Shown here: positions 6,963-15,393 of the stretch, piece by piece
How positions within the stretch are numbered: the stretch's first letter is position 1
Layout of the letters: every line of letters begins with the position of its first letter
NCBI RefSeq assembly: GCF_011378855.1
Contig: NZ_WTLB01000043.1
Span: 1-33,376, forward strand
From: Pseudoalteromonas sp. Z1A8
GTDB taxonomy: Bacteria > Pseudomonadota > Gammaproteobacteria > Enterobacterales > Alteromonadaceae
Reading direction: 5' to 3'
DNA length: 33,376 nucleotides
Position numbers and translations under genes: made by a program
The notes under the pieces: model-generated
What the model saw: only the letters and a program-made list of their open reading frames with translations
What the model was told of the DNA's origin: nothing
The model's database searches: none

Positions 6963-7968
6963 TGTTGAAGCAAGAAGAGAGGCGCTTCTTGCAGCTCAAG
7001 AACAACACATAAGTAATTTACCCGCTTACATTATTGAAAAGGATTATTGGGTAACAATTACTCTGAAGGTACTGTATTTAGTAATAGCACCTAAACTATC
7101 GGATAGGTCTCCTAGCCCCTTTGTTTTTAAAGGCGGAACGTCATTATCAAAATGTTTCAATGTGATAAACAGAATGTCTGAAGATATAGATTTATCTCTC
7201 TCTTTGGATCTGCTTGGTCACGATGCTGTAGTTAAACAAGAAGGAATCAGTCGAAAAAAATTACAGCAGGCCGCTAATCAAATACAAGATACGGCTAAAA
7301 AATTTGTTGCTGAGATGTTGTTTGATGAAGTGTCCCAAGAGTTAAAAAAGTTTGATTCTTCAATTAGTCTCAAAATCGAAGATAATGGTCTTGATATCGG
7401 TATTTATTATCCCTTAGCGCTTGGGGATGGTGAATACGGTACAGGCGTGTTACCAAGGGTTCTCCTTGAAACAGGAGGTTTGTCCGACGACAATCCAACA
7501 GAAGCTGTCCAAATCCAACATATGTTGGGAGAATCGATAGACAGCTTAAATGATGAGCCGTTTGAGGTGGTAGCGTTAGCTCCTGTTAGAACAATGCTTG
7601 AGAAAATGTTTGGTGTGCATACCAATTTGACTCAAAAAAAGAGTCAGGATAAGTACGCTCGACATTTATTTGATATTGTTCAGCTTAGTTCAGTTTATCC
7701 CGATTGGCACCAACAAAGCGCTCTTTTTTTTAATCATGTTGATTTTTCTGACGCTAATTATAAAACTCATCAAGAATCATGTGACACAGCTCGCCAGGGG
7801 CCACTGAAATTGTGTCCTGATTGTGAGGACATGGATTCTCACTACCGAAGTGACTGGGAAAAAATGAGCGATATGTTTCCCGGAGGAACCTTGCCTCTTA
7901 CCTATGAACAATTAATTGAACAAGTAAAGGTTATCGAGCTTCACGCAAACAAAACATTCTTTGTTTGA
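6940..7968 (+). CDS. abiEii: AbiEii/AbiGii-type nucleotidyltransferase toxin
   Basis: 342 residues. The nucleotidyltransferase signature is intact: KGGTSLSK at 64-71 followed by MSEDIDLSL with the metal-binding aspartates D82 and D84. An upstream IEKDYWVT (32-39) and a downstream LAPVRTMLEKMFG with RHLFDIVQL are conserved parts of AbiEii proteins. Family members are growth-inhibiting nucleotidyltransferases that give phage abortive infection, some modifying tRNA ends; the substrate here is not predictable. The start overlaps the antitoxin gene, so translation is coupled. There are two Cys-rich spots near the C-terminus (CDTARQGPLKLCPDC) that may bind metal. Confidence 0.9.
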   Translation: MSEFLNLDVEARREALLAAQEQHISNLPAYIIEKDYWVTITLKVLYLVIAPKLSDRSPSPFVFKGGTSLSKCFNVINRMSEDIDLSLSLDLLGHDAVVKQEGISRKKLQQAANQIQDTAKKFVAEMLFDEVSQELKKFDSSISLKIEDNGLDIGIYYPLALGDGEYGTGVLPRVLLETGGLSDDNPTEAVQIQHMLGESIDSLNDEPFEVVALAPVRTMLEKMFGVHTNLTQKKSQDKYARHLFDIVQLSSVYPDWHQQSALFFNHVDFSDANYKTHQESCDTARQGPLKLCPDCEDMDSHYRSDWEKMSDMFPGGTLPLTYEQLIEQVKVIELHANKTFFV

Positions 7969-8082
7969 TACTTAGTTAACCAACTTAATTACAAGTTGTT
8001 CTAAAAAATCAGCAGGGTCAGGTCTTTTTTTGCCTTTTGTGATTAAGAAAAAAATGAAAACCTGCCCCTAGTAACCCCATTT

Positions 8083-8108
8083 AAAAAGGGCAATAATATT
8101 GCCCTTTA
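8083..8108. terminator. Bidirectional terminator between abiEii and the C15-like gene
   Basis: AAAGGGCAATA (8085-8095) pairs with TATTGCCCTTT (8097-8107); the minus-strand transcript ends in a T-run. Just upstream (8010-8070) GGGTCAGGTC and AAACCTGCCC form an imperfect inverted pair around A/T tracts, probably an intergenic repeat. Confidence 0.75.
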
Positions 8109-8133
8109 ATGCGCTTAAATTGGTAGTTATAAA

Positions 8134-9282
8134 CTATAGCGCTACTAAGCTTTGCTCTAGCATTGCCTTTATTTGCTTTACTATTTTAGCTTCTGTTTTA
8201 GGTTCGAATTGTTGTATACGTGGGGTATGAATATGCCCTGTAGGTATACTTGAATTAAGCGCATCGCGCAGGCGAATACTTCGGTACGATATTTCGTTAG
8301 ACAGGTAACCACCGCCTCCGCCATTTACCGCAATACTATTTTTAAGCTCGCCGTAAGAACCTGCTTTATAGGTTTTTTCAAGCGTGGTGACTTCATGATT
8401 GTCGATAACTTTATAAGGGCCTTTGGCTTGTTGCATGGAATTTACAGGCAAGCTAAATTTTACAAACTCGTTGCCCGGGAGTGGTCGGCCATTAAGCTTT
8501 GGTATCACTGGGCTTGTTTGCGTGCCGCCATACACAATATTGGCATTATCGGGGGCGGTTACACTGCGGCGTTTACCCGGGAAGCGCTCTAAATCAAATT
8601 CTGTTCTGCCCATACTTACGGTTACTACCATGTCTACATTATTAAGTGCGTAGTAGGGGGCAAGTAGTGATTCTATTATACCTTGATCAAAGTCTTCGTA
8701 GCGCACAGGCACCATAACGGTATTAATTTCTGCGCTTATGCCATTGTAATTAATAACTTGGCCGTCGAGTAATAGCGCCGCAACACCTGAGGGGTTACTT
8801 TGGTTTATGTTTCTATCGAGTAAAAAAGGGTCAAAACCCGTAAGTAATATTTTTTTAGTGCTGCCTGATGAAAAAGCAAGGTCGGTACGGCCTCTGCTGC
8901 CTTCCTCAAGTAGGGTTAGTAAAGTATTTAGTTGAGCCTGCGTAATTGAAAATTTAGGCGATGTTGTGCGTATTACTTTGCTTGAAAGCAGGCGTGCCCA
9001 GTAAAGCTCACGGTCGTCGTAATTATTAGTTTTTATAATGCGTTGTTTGGCGTTTTCCCACAGTTCAAAGCTAAAGCTTTGTACTAATGTTTTTGCACTT
9101 TTAAAGTTGTTAAGCTCTTTAAATTGTTGCTCAAAGCTTGTTACTTGTGGGGTAAATGCATTTAAAACATTTGGCATTGCCGATTGAGCTTTGTTGATAC
9201 GCTGCTCTTCAACAGTTAAAGGATTACTTAAAGCAGCGAATGAAGAGGTAATTAAGCTGGTCGCTAATAATACTTTGATCAT
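8134..9282 (-). CDS. Secreted pyroglutamyl-peptidase-like (peptidase C15 fold) protein, Cys replaced by Ser
   Basis: 382 residues with an N-terminal signal peptide ending near residue 19 (MIKVLLATSLITSSFA). An extra alpha-helical N-terminal domain (20-140) precedes a peptidase C15-like domain: ILLTGFDPF at 145-153, NPSG at 163-166, the catalytic-type Glu in FDLER (E232), GGGGGYLSNE at 321-330 and GHIHTPR at 349-355 with the catalytic-type His352. In pyroglutamyl peptidase I the YLCN Cys is the nucleophile; here that place is Ser328. So it may be a serine variant, or a non-catalytic binder. The known family is cytosolic and about 215 residues, so export and the added domain are unusual. It stands alone, bounded by terminators at both sides. 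Confidence 0.8.
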   Translation of the reverse strand: MIKVLLATSLITSSFAALSNPLTVEEQRINKAQSAMPNVLNAFTPQVTSFEQQFKELNNFKSAKTLVQSFSFELWENAKQRIIKTNNYDDRELYWARLLSSKVIRTTSPKFSITQAQLNTLLTLLEEGSRGRTDLAFSSGSTKKILLTGFDPFLLDRNINQSNPSGVAALLLDGQVINYNGISAEINTVMVPVRYEDFDQGIIESLLAPYYALNNVDMVVTVSMGRTEFDLERFPGKRRSVTAPDNANIVYGGTQTSPVIPKLNGRPLPGNEFVKFSLPVNSMQQAKGPYKVIDNHEVTTLEKTYKAGSYGELKNSIAVNGGGGGYLSNEISYRSIRLRDALNSSIPTGHIHTPRIQQFEPKTEAKIVKQIKAMLEQSLVAL

Positions 9283-9490
9283 AATATTCCTAATATAAGG
9301 CTATTGTTTTATATGTAATTTACTATCCTACTATTGCTAACTTAGAGCAACCAATTAACGTTGAATCGACTGATATTTGCTTTTGCAGAGTATTGGTATT
9401 GTTTAACAGGCCAATTAGCATCATCGGCTAATAAAAATCCCAGAGTCGAAATTGACCTTTATGAGTTCTACTTTAAGTTTTAATAAAAAG

Positions 9491-9522
9491 TAAAAAGCCG
9501 TTGCAGCAATGCAACGGCTTTT
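9491..9522 (-). terminator. Strong hairpin terminator, copy 2
   Basis: Identical in 32 bases to the hairpin at 5710-5741 (14-bp stem, GCAA loop). Here it terminates the minus-strand gene at 9588-9896. The gap 9283-9490 otherwise shows nothing identifiable. Confidence 0.8.
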
Positions 9523-9587
9523 CATTATGGTTTAATGCGCTTGCGGCAACACGAGCGTAAGCCAAATATAGTTTTAAACCGTCCTAA

Positions 9588-9896
9588 TTATTCATCAGGC
9601 CCTTTGAACGTAAATTTTAAATGTTTACGCATATCTTTTAAAATAACGCCTTTTTTAAGCATTGCGCCGCTTAAACGCTTTTGCCACTTTAATAAATCTG
9701 GCTCTGCGGCTGTTAATGCTTGCTCGTTTTCAAACTGAAAGCACAGCAGTAGTGAACTTGGAAATAAGTGATATTCCACATCAAACCAGCATTGCAGCAT
9801 GCCTGGGAGCTCAGCGCGGCCTTGTTCTTCTAATTTTTCAGCAATATTGAGTACAAGTGCTTGCTGCTTTATTTGCACTGCAGATAGTTTTTTCAT
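9588..9896 (-). CDS. Conserved-looking small soluble protein, unassigned
   Basis: 102 residues, start chosen at the ATG preceded by TTGGATTTTAATA. It begins with a basic helix (MKKLSAVQIKQQALVLNIAEKL) and includes an aromatic stretch CWFDVEYHLFPSSLLLCFQFEN, with a basic C-terminus (KLKFTF region). No motif recognised. It has its own terminator and no partner gene. Codon use looks like its neighbours, so it is likely real. Confidence 0.65.
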   Translation of the reverse strand: MKKLSAVQIKQQALVLNIAEKLEEQGRAELPGMLQCWFDVEYHLFPSSLLLCFQFENEQALTAAEPDLLKWQKRLSGAMLKKGVILKDMRKHLKFTFKGPDE

Positions 9897-10286
9897 TATT
9901 AAAATCCAAGTTAGCGGCTAAAAAATGCAGCCGGAATACGGGCATTATACGCAAGCTTGTAGGCAGGCAACAACTTTGAAAGGGAGTTAATGTTTAATAG
10001 AGTGTATCTGCTTAAAATTTAGAAGTGCATGTCGCAAGGCGTCTTCGGCTTTTCTAACTTACGCAGGTCGGATAAGCGGGGCAGCCGTGCCATCCGACAT
10101 TTTAAACTTCATCACAGAATCTTAATTTGGATATTAATACTAACGTGTTTTTACTCTATGGTTAAATAATCTTAACTAGAGTTTTGCCAAGTTGCTTGCG
10201 ACAACTAAGGAGTAGCTGTCGCAAGCCGTCTTTTGAGCCTCATCGTATTACGTTTAATACTTATAAGAGGTATCAATAGGGACTGT
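9897..10286. repeat. Intergenic stretch with inverted and direct repeats
   Basis: No gene is seen. GTCGGAT (10067-10073) pairs with ATCCGAC (10092-10098), a common palindromic-unit style. TGTCGCAAGGCGTCTT (10030-10045) recurs with one change as TGTCGCAAGCCGTCTT (10217-10232). The second copy also forms a 10-bp inverted repeat, GCTTGCGACA (10194-10203) with TGTCGCAAGC (10217-10226). Confidence 0.5.
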
Positions 10287-10532
10287 TTATTTGGAGCGGC
10301 GCTTGTCTAGTACATAACGTACGGCCATTCTTGCAACGCCCGCACCAATGCCCGAAACTACCGCCCATGTAACGGCCTCTTTAAGATCTGTTTCTTCGCT
10401 TGGTCTATCTTTTGGGGCTGGTTCGTTGGTAACCTTTTCCCACGATTTTTGTAAAGTTTTCCTTGTTAACATACCTGCAGATGCAGCGGCGAGACCTATA
10501 CCTATCGTCGTAATTAGCTGTTTATTACTCAT
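10287..10532 (-). CDS. DUF4235-like small membrane protein
   Basis: 81 residues from the ATG at 10532, which has GGAGAATATT just upstream; a longer reading from 10607 lacks such a site. Two hydrophobic, glycine/alanine-rich segments (ITTIGIGLAAASAGMLTRK, residues 7-25, and AVTWAVVSGIGAGVARMAVR, about 53-72) flank a charged loop containing NEPAPKDRPSEETDLKEA. This loop-plus-helix arrangement is that of DUF4235 proteins, whose role is unknown. It probably sits in the inner membrane. It is a single-gene unit. Confidence 0.75.
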   Translation of the reverse strand: MSNKQLITTIGIGLAAASAGMLTRKTLQKSWEKVTNEPAPKDRPSEETDLKEAVTWAVVSGIGAGVARMAVRYVLDKRRSK

Positions 10533-10773
10533 AATATTCTCCTTTTTATAAATAACGGCAGCGTTATTTATGTGTAACTCTTTAAGTAAGAATATTAATA
10601 ACAGCAATTTACGTACCGATAGACGTTTGGGTAATAAGCACAGTTATAAAAAAACTCACTCAAAGTTTTAAAAATTTAAGCGTAAAACTTTAAACGTAAA
10701 AATTTGGGTGAGATTACGGCAAGAGTCAGAGCGTTTAACTGAAAGGGTATTCGACTCACGCTTAGGAAGTTTA

Positions 10774-11157
10774 TTAAGTTTGTGCTTCAGTTCCTAGTAA
10801 GGCGCCAATGTAGGCGAGTTCTTCGCTAAAAATACCGTTCAAAAATGCATTTTGCTCAATTATTACAGCGTCATTAGGTTGGGCTTTGTATTCTTGTTGG
10901 CATCTTGCAAGCTCGGTGGCTAGCCATTGGCAGGCGTTGTTAACTGTGTTTATTGCTGTTTTTAAAAATGATGACCATTTTATTTTTTGTAAATTAAAGC
11001 GATAAAGCGCGACAGCAATAACACTATAAGCTTGCTGTTCAGGTGTTGGTGTGTTGTCAGTGTTTATTGAAGTGCTGTTTAAAAGCTTGGTATTGACCAT
11101 CGCTTGTTGCAGTGCCGCTTGCTGTGATTGACTTAAAAAGTAGTTTTCGTAATCCAT
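10774..11157 (-). CDS. Unassigned soluble alpha-helical protein
   Basis: 127 residues, Gln- and Ala-rich, predicted mostly helical: SQSQQAALQQAMVNTKLL near the start and AINTVNNACQWLATELARCQ in the middle. No signal peptide, membrane segment or recognised motif. The ATG at 11157 follows a weak AGGCC. It is divergent from hipBA, the two starts being 410 bases apart. It is probably a real lineage-specific gene, but nothing about function can be said. Confidence 0.6.
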   Translation of the reverse strand: MDYENYFLSQSQQAALQQAMVNTKLLNSTSINTDNTPTPEQQAYSVIAVALYRFNLQKIKWSSFLKTAINTVNNACQWLATELARCQQEYKAQPNDAVIIEQNAFLNGIFSEELAYIGALLGTEAQT

Positions 11158-11361
11158 GAGTGGCCTATATCTGCTGATAGCAGGGCAGTAAAAAAAGGAA
11201 ATTTAGCACAGTATTCTACGATTCATGCGCACCGAAAAATGAGCAATAGTGATAACAAAATTAGACTGACTCTTTACTTAATTAATAAAACACAATTGTA
11301 ACTGGGTAGGGGTTTGAAGAGGGTAAGCGTCTTTGTTTTAACCTTATTTTTAATGTTAGTT

Positions 11362-11515
11362 TACTTTAGCAGACTTTTTTTACTTAAGTTTGTTATTGTA
11401 TACTTTAATTGTGATTTTAATAGCTGCTTTTACATTTGCATACTTTTCCTCACTTAAGTTTACTACAGTGTACTTTTTTGGTTTTCTATTTACTTTGGTG
11501 TATTATAATGTACTT
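11362..11515 (+). promoter_or_regulatory. Helically phased TACTT repeat array and hipBA promoter
   Basis: TACTT occurs at 11381, 11401, 11441, 11471, 11491 and 11511, with near-copies CACTT at 11451 and TACTA at 11461 and an outlier TACTT at 11362. All but the outlier are spaced by multiples of 10 bases. A perfect -10 box TATAAT lies at 11504-11509, inside the array. The position directly upstream of hipB suggests a multi-site operator bound on one face of the helix; alternatively, the phased A/T tracts bend the DNA. The rest of 11158-11360 shows nothing distinctive. Confidence 0.55.
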
Positions 11516-11566
11516 ATTGTTATTTTAGTTCGCTTTGGCGAGCTTATGATTTAAGAGCTGAGTATA

Positions 11567-11872
11567 ATGAGCAACTTATATAATTTGAAACAACAGGTTT
11601 TAACACTCTTAAAAGAAATAGAGCGGATAGAGTCCTTACAATCGAGCGATAGTGAAACCTTTCCTTTATCTGAGTTAAAGCAGCGTGTACATCAATATTG
11701 CAAAGAGAATGGCATTACTATAGATACTTTTTGCGAGCTTGCCACTATTAGTAAAGCGACGCTTTATAAAGCATATAACAGTCCAAAGTCGGCCAAGCGA
11801 TCAACTATTGAATCTATTCTTAGTGTATTAGGAGACTATCAGTTACTGGTAGCAAGATGTAATGGAAATTAA
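11567..11872 (+). CDS. hipB: HipB-like helix-turn-helix antitoxin
   Basis: 101 residues. An N-terminal leucine-rich helix (LKQQVLTLLKEIERIESL) is followed by an XRE-type helix-turn-helix at about residues 40-90 (ITIDTFCELATISKATLYKAY, then STIESILSVLG). The start is supported by AGAGCTGAG upstream. HipB dimers bind operators in their promoter and hold the HipA kinase inactive. The 3' end overlaps hipA by 11 bases, the usual gene order. The N-terminal coiled extension before the HTH is somewhat longer than in E. coli HipB. Confidence 0.85.
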   Translation: MSNLYNLKQQVLTLLKEIERIESLQSSDSETFPLSELKQRVHQYCKENGITIDTFCELATISKATLYKAYNSPKSAKRSTIESILSVLGDYQLLVARCNGN

Positions 11873-13172
11873 TCGTAGGGCAACAGTTTTTGCAAACAGT
11901 ATCAGGGCAGGAGATCTGATTGAATATAGAGATCAGAGCCTATCGGGTAAAGAAGAATATATTTTTATTTACGATAGAAACTACCTAATTAGTGGCGATC
12001 CAATAGGGCATCACTTTCCACTAAAAAGTGAACCATTTAGTTTTGATATTTTGCCTCCATTTTTTACAAACTTATTATCTGAAGGCTGGTTGCGTAAACA
12101 TCATGCAGAAAAATCAAGGCTAGATAAAAATGATGAATTTGGTTTATTGTGCGCTAATGGTAACGAGTTAATAGGAGCCATTTCCGTTGTTGCAGGCAAA
12201 GTAGCTACTTTAACAGGCCGTCAACCGGTTGGCGTTCCTATCCCTGACTCTAAAACGCTGGAACAACAAGGGGTAACTATTATTGGCTCCCCTGATGATT
12301 TTAACGAATACGCTGTTGATCATGCTAATGGACAGTCTATATCGGGTGTGCAGCGTAAGCTACTCATGAAGTTAGAAGGTAAGCAGCTCATTCCTACTGG
12401 ATCTGGAGGACAATACATTGTTAAACCAGCGCCAGAAGTTGCTCCCCATCTACCTGAAAACGAGTTTTTTATTATGCAATTAGCTAAAAAAGTTGGCTTT
12501 GATGTTGCCGATTGCGGACTTATTCCTTTTGAGTCTGGAGAGCTTGCGTATATAACTAAGCGCTTTGATATTATTGATGAGCAGCAGCGCTATTTTATTG
12601 AAGATGGGGCGTCGCTATGTCAAGTTCATCCGAAAAACAAAGATAGTGATGCATTGAGTTACGAGAACGTACTATTGAAGTTATCTCGTTGTGCAGGTAA
12701 CAGTAAAGCCGTCACGCTCAAATTGTTTCTACAAGTTGTATTCAGTCACATTGTCGGTAACAACGATTTGCATTTAAAAAACTTTTCTATGCAGAGGAAA
12801 CTTCATAAAAGTAATCGCATTATGGACTTAGTTACGCCCATGTACGATATGCTGAGCTTAGCACCTTACTCTACATTCGACAGAGCATGTTTTATGTCTT
12901 TTGGGGTACTTGCTATAGAGCAGGGTGACGAAGGTGACTTTAGTGATGCTTATAATATATTTGGATTTTATACTAAAGAAGATTTCGTTCAGCTTGGTGT
13001 AAATATAGGCTTACCTAAATTAATGGTTGAAAAGCAGATACAAGTGCTTAAAAGTAAAGTGCTTAAGGTAATCGAAGATGGCTTTCGTACGCAGATGCCT
13101 GAGCATATATATGGAGCTATTGTTAAACGCATTCGCGAGCGTTGTCGTACGCTAGAGTTGAGCTACCCTTAA
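11862..13172 (+). CDS. hipA: HipA-type serine/threonine kinase toxin
   Basis: 436 residues, about full length for HipA (E. coli 440). The N-terminal domain (1-110) has the expected layout with FDILPPFFTNLLSEGW and FGLLCANGNELIGAISV. Kinase features: SISGVQRK (159-166) matching the Ser-containing ejectable loop, the ATP lysine in YIVKP (K188), catalytic loop GNNDLHLKNFS with D302, and metal-binding TPMYDMLS with D329. All key positions are therefore kept. HipA phosphorylates an aminoacyl-tRNA synthetase (GltX in E. coli) and causes growth arrest; the target here is not known. It forms an overlapping operon with hipB, terminated at 13304-13338. Confidence 0.93.
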   Translation: MEINRRATVFANSIRAGDLIEYRDQSLSGKEEYIFIYDRNYLISGDPIGHHFPLKSEPFSFDILPPFFTNLLSEGWLRKHHAEKSRLDKNDEFGLLCANGNELIGAISVVAGKVATLTGRQPVGVPIPDSKTLEQQGVTIIGSPDDFNEYAVDHANGQSISGVQRKLLMKLEGKQLIPTGSGGQYIVKPAPEVAPHLPENEFFIMQLAKKVGFDVADCGLIPFESGELAYITKRFDIIDEQQRYFIEDGASLCQVHPKNKDSDALSYENVLLKLSRCAGNSKAVTLKLFLQVVFSHIVGNNDLHLKNFSMQRKLHKSNRIMDLVTPMYDMLSLAPYSTFDRACFMSFGVLAIEQGDEGDFSDAYNIFGFYTKEDFVQLGVNIGLPKLMVEKQIQVLKSKVLKVIEDGFRTQMPEHIYGAIVKRIRERCRTLELSYP

Positions 13173-13303
13173 CTATTGTTTTTAATTTTATTGGTAAACA
13201 CGGTAATAACCATTAACAAGAGAGTGATAAAAATATCCCTTTATTTCGCAAGGCATTTTGTTTTTTGTAGGTAGGAGTTTTTTACAAAATTTAGCAACTT
13301 TTA

Positions 13304-13338
13304 CTCTAACAATAAAAGGATTAGTTAGAGCTTTTTTT
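13304..13338 (+). terminator. Terminator of hipBA
   Basis: CTCTAAC (13304-13310) pairs with GTTAGAG (13324-13330), followed by CTTTTTTTT. It lies 131 bases after the hipA stop. Confidence 0.7.
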
Positions 13339-13425
13339 TATCTTGTTGATTTAATTTAATAATTTTTTTGGTTTGAGTTTTGCTTGGTAGTAAGTGTATT
13401 TTCTTAAATAAATAAAGGAGTTATT

Positions 13426-13920
13426 ATGAGTACCGTTATTACTGGGTTATTCGAAAGTGCATCACAAGCAACACTCGCAATTTATAGATTAGAAGCTTTA
13501 GGTATTAATGAAGCTGATATAAGCATTGTAGCCAACGACTCATACGCAAAGGAAGATTTTGCTGTAGACGAAGGTACTAAAGCTTCTGAAGGCGGCCTTA
13601 TTGGCGCGGCTTCGGGTGGTATTCTTGCTGCAATTATTGGCGGTTTCACTGCCGTAGGGACTGTAGCAACAGGCGGTACTGGCTTATTAGTTGCCGGGCC
13701 ATTAGTCGCTGCATTTGCTGCTGGTGGCGCAGGCGCTGCAGTAGGTGGTACTTTGGGTGCTGCAATTGGTGCGTTTATCCCTGAGCACGAAATTAAGTAT
13801 TACGAAGATGCCATTGAAAAAGGCTCTATATTAATTGGTATTAAGTACGATAGTGATAATAAAAACGCTATTGAAGAAATACTTAACAACGCAGGCGCAA
13901 GCAACGTTTCTACGGCGTAA
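13426..13920 (+). CDS. General stress protein with YflT-like N-terminus and Gly-rich hydrophobic core
   Basis: 164 residues. An N-terminal ferredoxin-like beta-alpha-beta part (STVITGLFESASQATLAIYR, then LGINEADISIVAN) resembles the YflT/17M heat-induced stress domain. The middle (about 55-118) is a long Gly/Ala repeat region (GGLIGAASGGILAAIIGG and similar), likely inserting in or crossing membrane as a helical hairpin. The C-terminus (EHEIKYYEDAIEKGSILIGIKY) repeats the N-terminal type of fold. Family members are stress-induced with no known biochemical role. AAAGGAGTTATT before the ATG is a strong ribosome-binding site. Single-gene unit with its own terminator. Confidence 0.8.
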   Translation: MSTVITGLFESASQATLAIYRLEALGINEADISIVANDSYAKEDFAVDEGTKASEGGLIGAASGGILAAIIGGFTAVGTVATGGTGLLVAGPLVAAFAAGGAGAAVGGTLGAAIGAFIPEHEIKYYEDAIEKGSILIGIKYDSDNKNAIEEILNNAGASNVSTA

Positions 13921-13935
13921 CACCGGCTAGTTAAT

Positions 13936-13966
13936 AAAAAAGGTGAAACTTAGTTTCACCTTTTTT
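13936..13966 (+). terminator. Strong intrinsic terminator
   Basis: AAAAAGGTGAAAC and GTTTCACCTTTTTT form a near-perfect stem with a very small loop 16 bases after the stress-protein stop; symmetrical, so it can act in both directions. Confidence 0.85.
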
Positions 13967-14061
13967 GTGCTATTTTTTTGATTAGGCATAAAATCTAACT
14001 TTAAGTAGCGCTTACAATTAAGTTACTATTTGAATTGTATTAATACCAATCAGAGAACATT

Positions 14062-14658
14062 TTGAATTATTTAGCTCACCTTTATTTAGCACAACCTACA
14101 GCCGATTCTCACTTTGGGAACTTACTGGGTGACTTTGGTGGTAAAAGGCACGTAGAGCAATTGCCAAATACGGTTATAAATGGGCTCGATAACCATTATT
14201 TAGTCGATAAATTTACCGACTCTCGCCGCGCAGTTAAACATGCTAAACAGTATTTTTCACCCGAGCGTAAACGCTTTGCTGCTGTGGCTATTGATGTGGT
14301 ATTTGATCACTTTTTAATTGTGCATTGGCAACGATTTAACAAGCAACCTTTAAGTGATTTTAAGTACACCAGTTATCAGCTTTTAAATAACCGTATACCT
14401 GTTATGCCACAACGAATGCAGCATGTTGTAACAAGCATGACTAAAAACGATTGGTTTAAAGAGTACGAAACCGTTGAGGGAATAGGGTTAGCACTGGATA
14501 ACATTGCCAAGCGCATTCGCTTTGCTAACACTTTTACAGGCGCTGTTGACGATATAGCGCGTAACTACGATGAACTAGAGGCTACTTTTTTAGAATTCTT
14601 CCCAGAGCTAGTTAAGCATGTAAATGAGTTTGCTCTTGAAGGTAGTAACAAAGGTTAG
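14062..14658 (+). CDS. acpH: Acyl carrier protein phosphodiesterase
   Basis: 198 residues, full length for AcpH. The family opening MNYLAHLYLAQPT and GNLLGDF are present, and the conserved His/Asp set (H6, D24, HYLVDKFTDS near 46-55, DVVFDHFL near 79-86) is visible. The enzyme removes the phosphopantetheine group from holo-ACP, using Mn2+, to give apo-ACP. The start is TTG (14062): no ATG lies in position and the protein begins at the right residue for the family. A TAATACCAAT word at 14041-14050, shared with other intergenic places, directly precedes it. Single gene. Confidence 0.88.
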   Translation: MNYLAHLYLAQPTADSHFGNLLGDFGGKRHVEQLPNTVINGLDNHYLVDKFTDSRRAVKHAKQYFSPERKRFAAVAIDVVFDHFLIVHWQRFNKQPLSDFKYTSYQLLNNRIPVMPQRMQHVVTSMTKNDWFKEYETVEGIGLALDNIAKRIRFANTFTGAVDDIARNYDELEATFLEFFPELVKHVNEFALEGSNKG

Positions 14659-14754
14659 GGTAGAAGTATTGTTTGGTGTCGATATATATCTTTTTATAGT
14701 TTGGAGGTTAAGTAATTATAACCGCTTATAATTACTTAAAATCAATATGTTTAG

Positions 14755-15231
14755 TTAGTCTTTCATTGAGCGCCATGCAAATGTAGATGCTGCAATAACG
14801 ATCGCAATGGCAATACCTAAATAGAGTGTCTCTATTGTGCCGCCGAACTCAACTGCGTGCTCTAAAAACAATATTACCAGTACCACTGAGGTTACTTGTA
14901 CCAGAGTTATTTTTAAATCATGAAAGTCTTTAATATTAAAAGCAGCTAAAAATTTACTTTCCTCAGGCTTAGATGGTGTTATAAATAGTCGGTACAAGCT
15001 AATAGCAATCACTTGTAAGGTAATTCCGATTAGCAGTAAATCAAGAATTTTCAGTAGTTCAACTATTAGCGCTTTACCTGCTTTAGCTGAATCAGGTAAA
15101 TCGAATAATGTTGTTATTACTATATTAAATACAATATTAATGCATGAAACATAAACGAGTAGTGATGATATTGCAGCGGTAATCACGGCTATTACTACTA
15201 AAAACCGACTTGTTTGGAATATATTTTCCAT
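14755..15231 (-). CDS. YqhA/UPF0114 family inner membrane protein
   Basis: 158 residues from the ATG at 15231; the longer reading to 15435 would add 68 polar residues not expected for this family and would overlap yajD. Three or four membrane segments: FLVVIAVITAAISSLLVYV, IVELLKILDLLLIGITLQVIAISLY (with the conserved Asp in the middle), ITLVQVTSVVLVILFLEHAV and LYLGIAIAIVIAASTFAW. The motif ESKFLAAFNIKDFHDLKITL between segments is typical of UPF0114. Function is not known. It is divergent from yajD with about 160 bases between starts. Confidence 0.85.
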   Translation of the reverse strand: MENIFQTSRFLVVIAVITAAISSLLVYVSCINIVFNIVITTLFDLPDSAKAGKALIVELLKILDLLLIGITLQVIAISLYRLFITPSKPEESKFLAAFNIKDFHDLKITLVQVTSVVLVILFLEHAVEFGGTIETLYLGIAIAIVIAASTFAWRSMKD

Positions 15232-15393
15232 GTTGCTCAACTTTATAATTAGACCTGATTTATACGAAGCATAGTTTAAGTTAGATCCCTTACGAACTTT
15301 TTGCTCTTTTATTTGCATTAGTTTATTCAAATCGGCTGATTTTACATTTATTTTTATGTTAAACAGCGTGTTAAAACATTTATCTGGAATATT

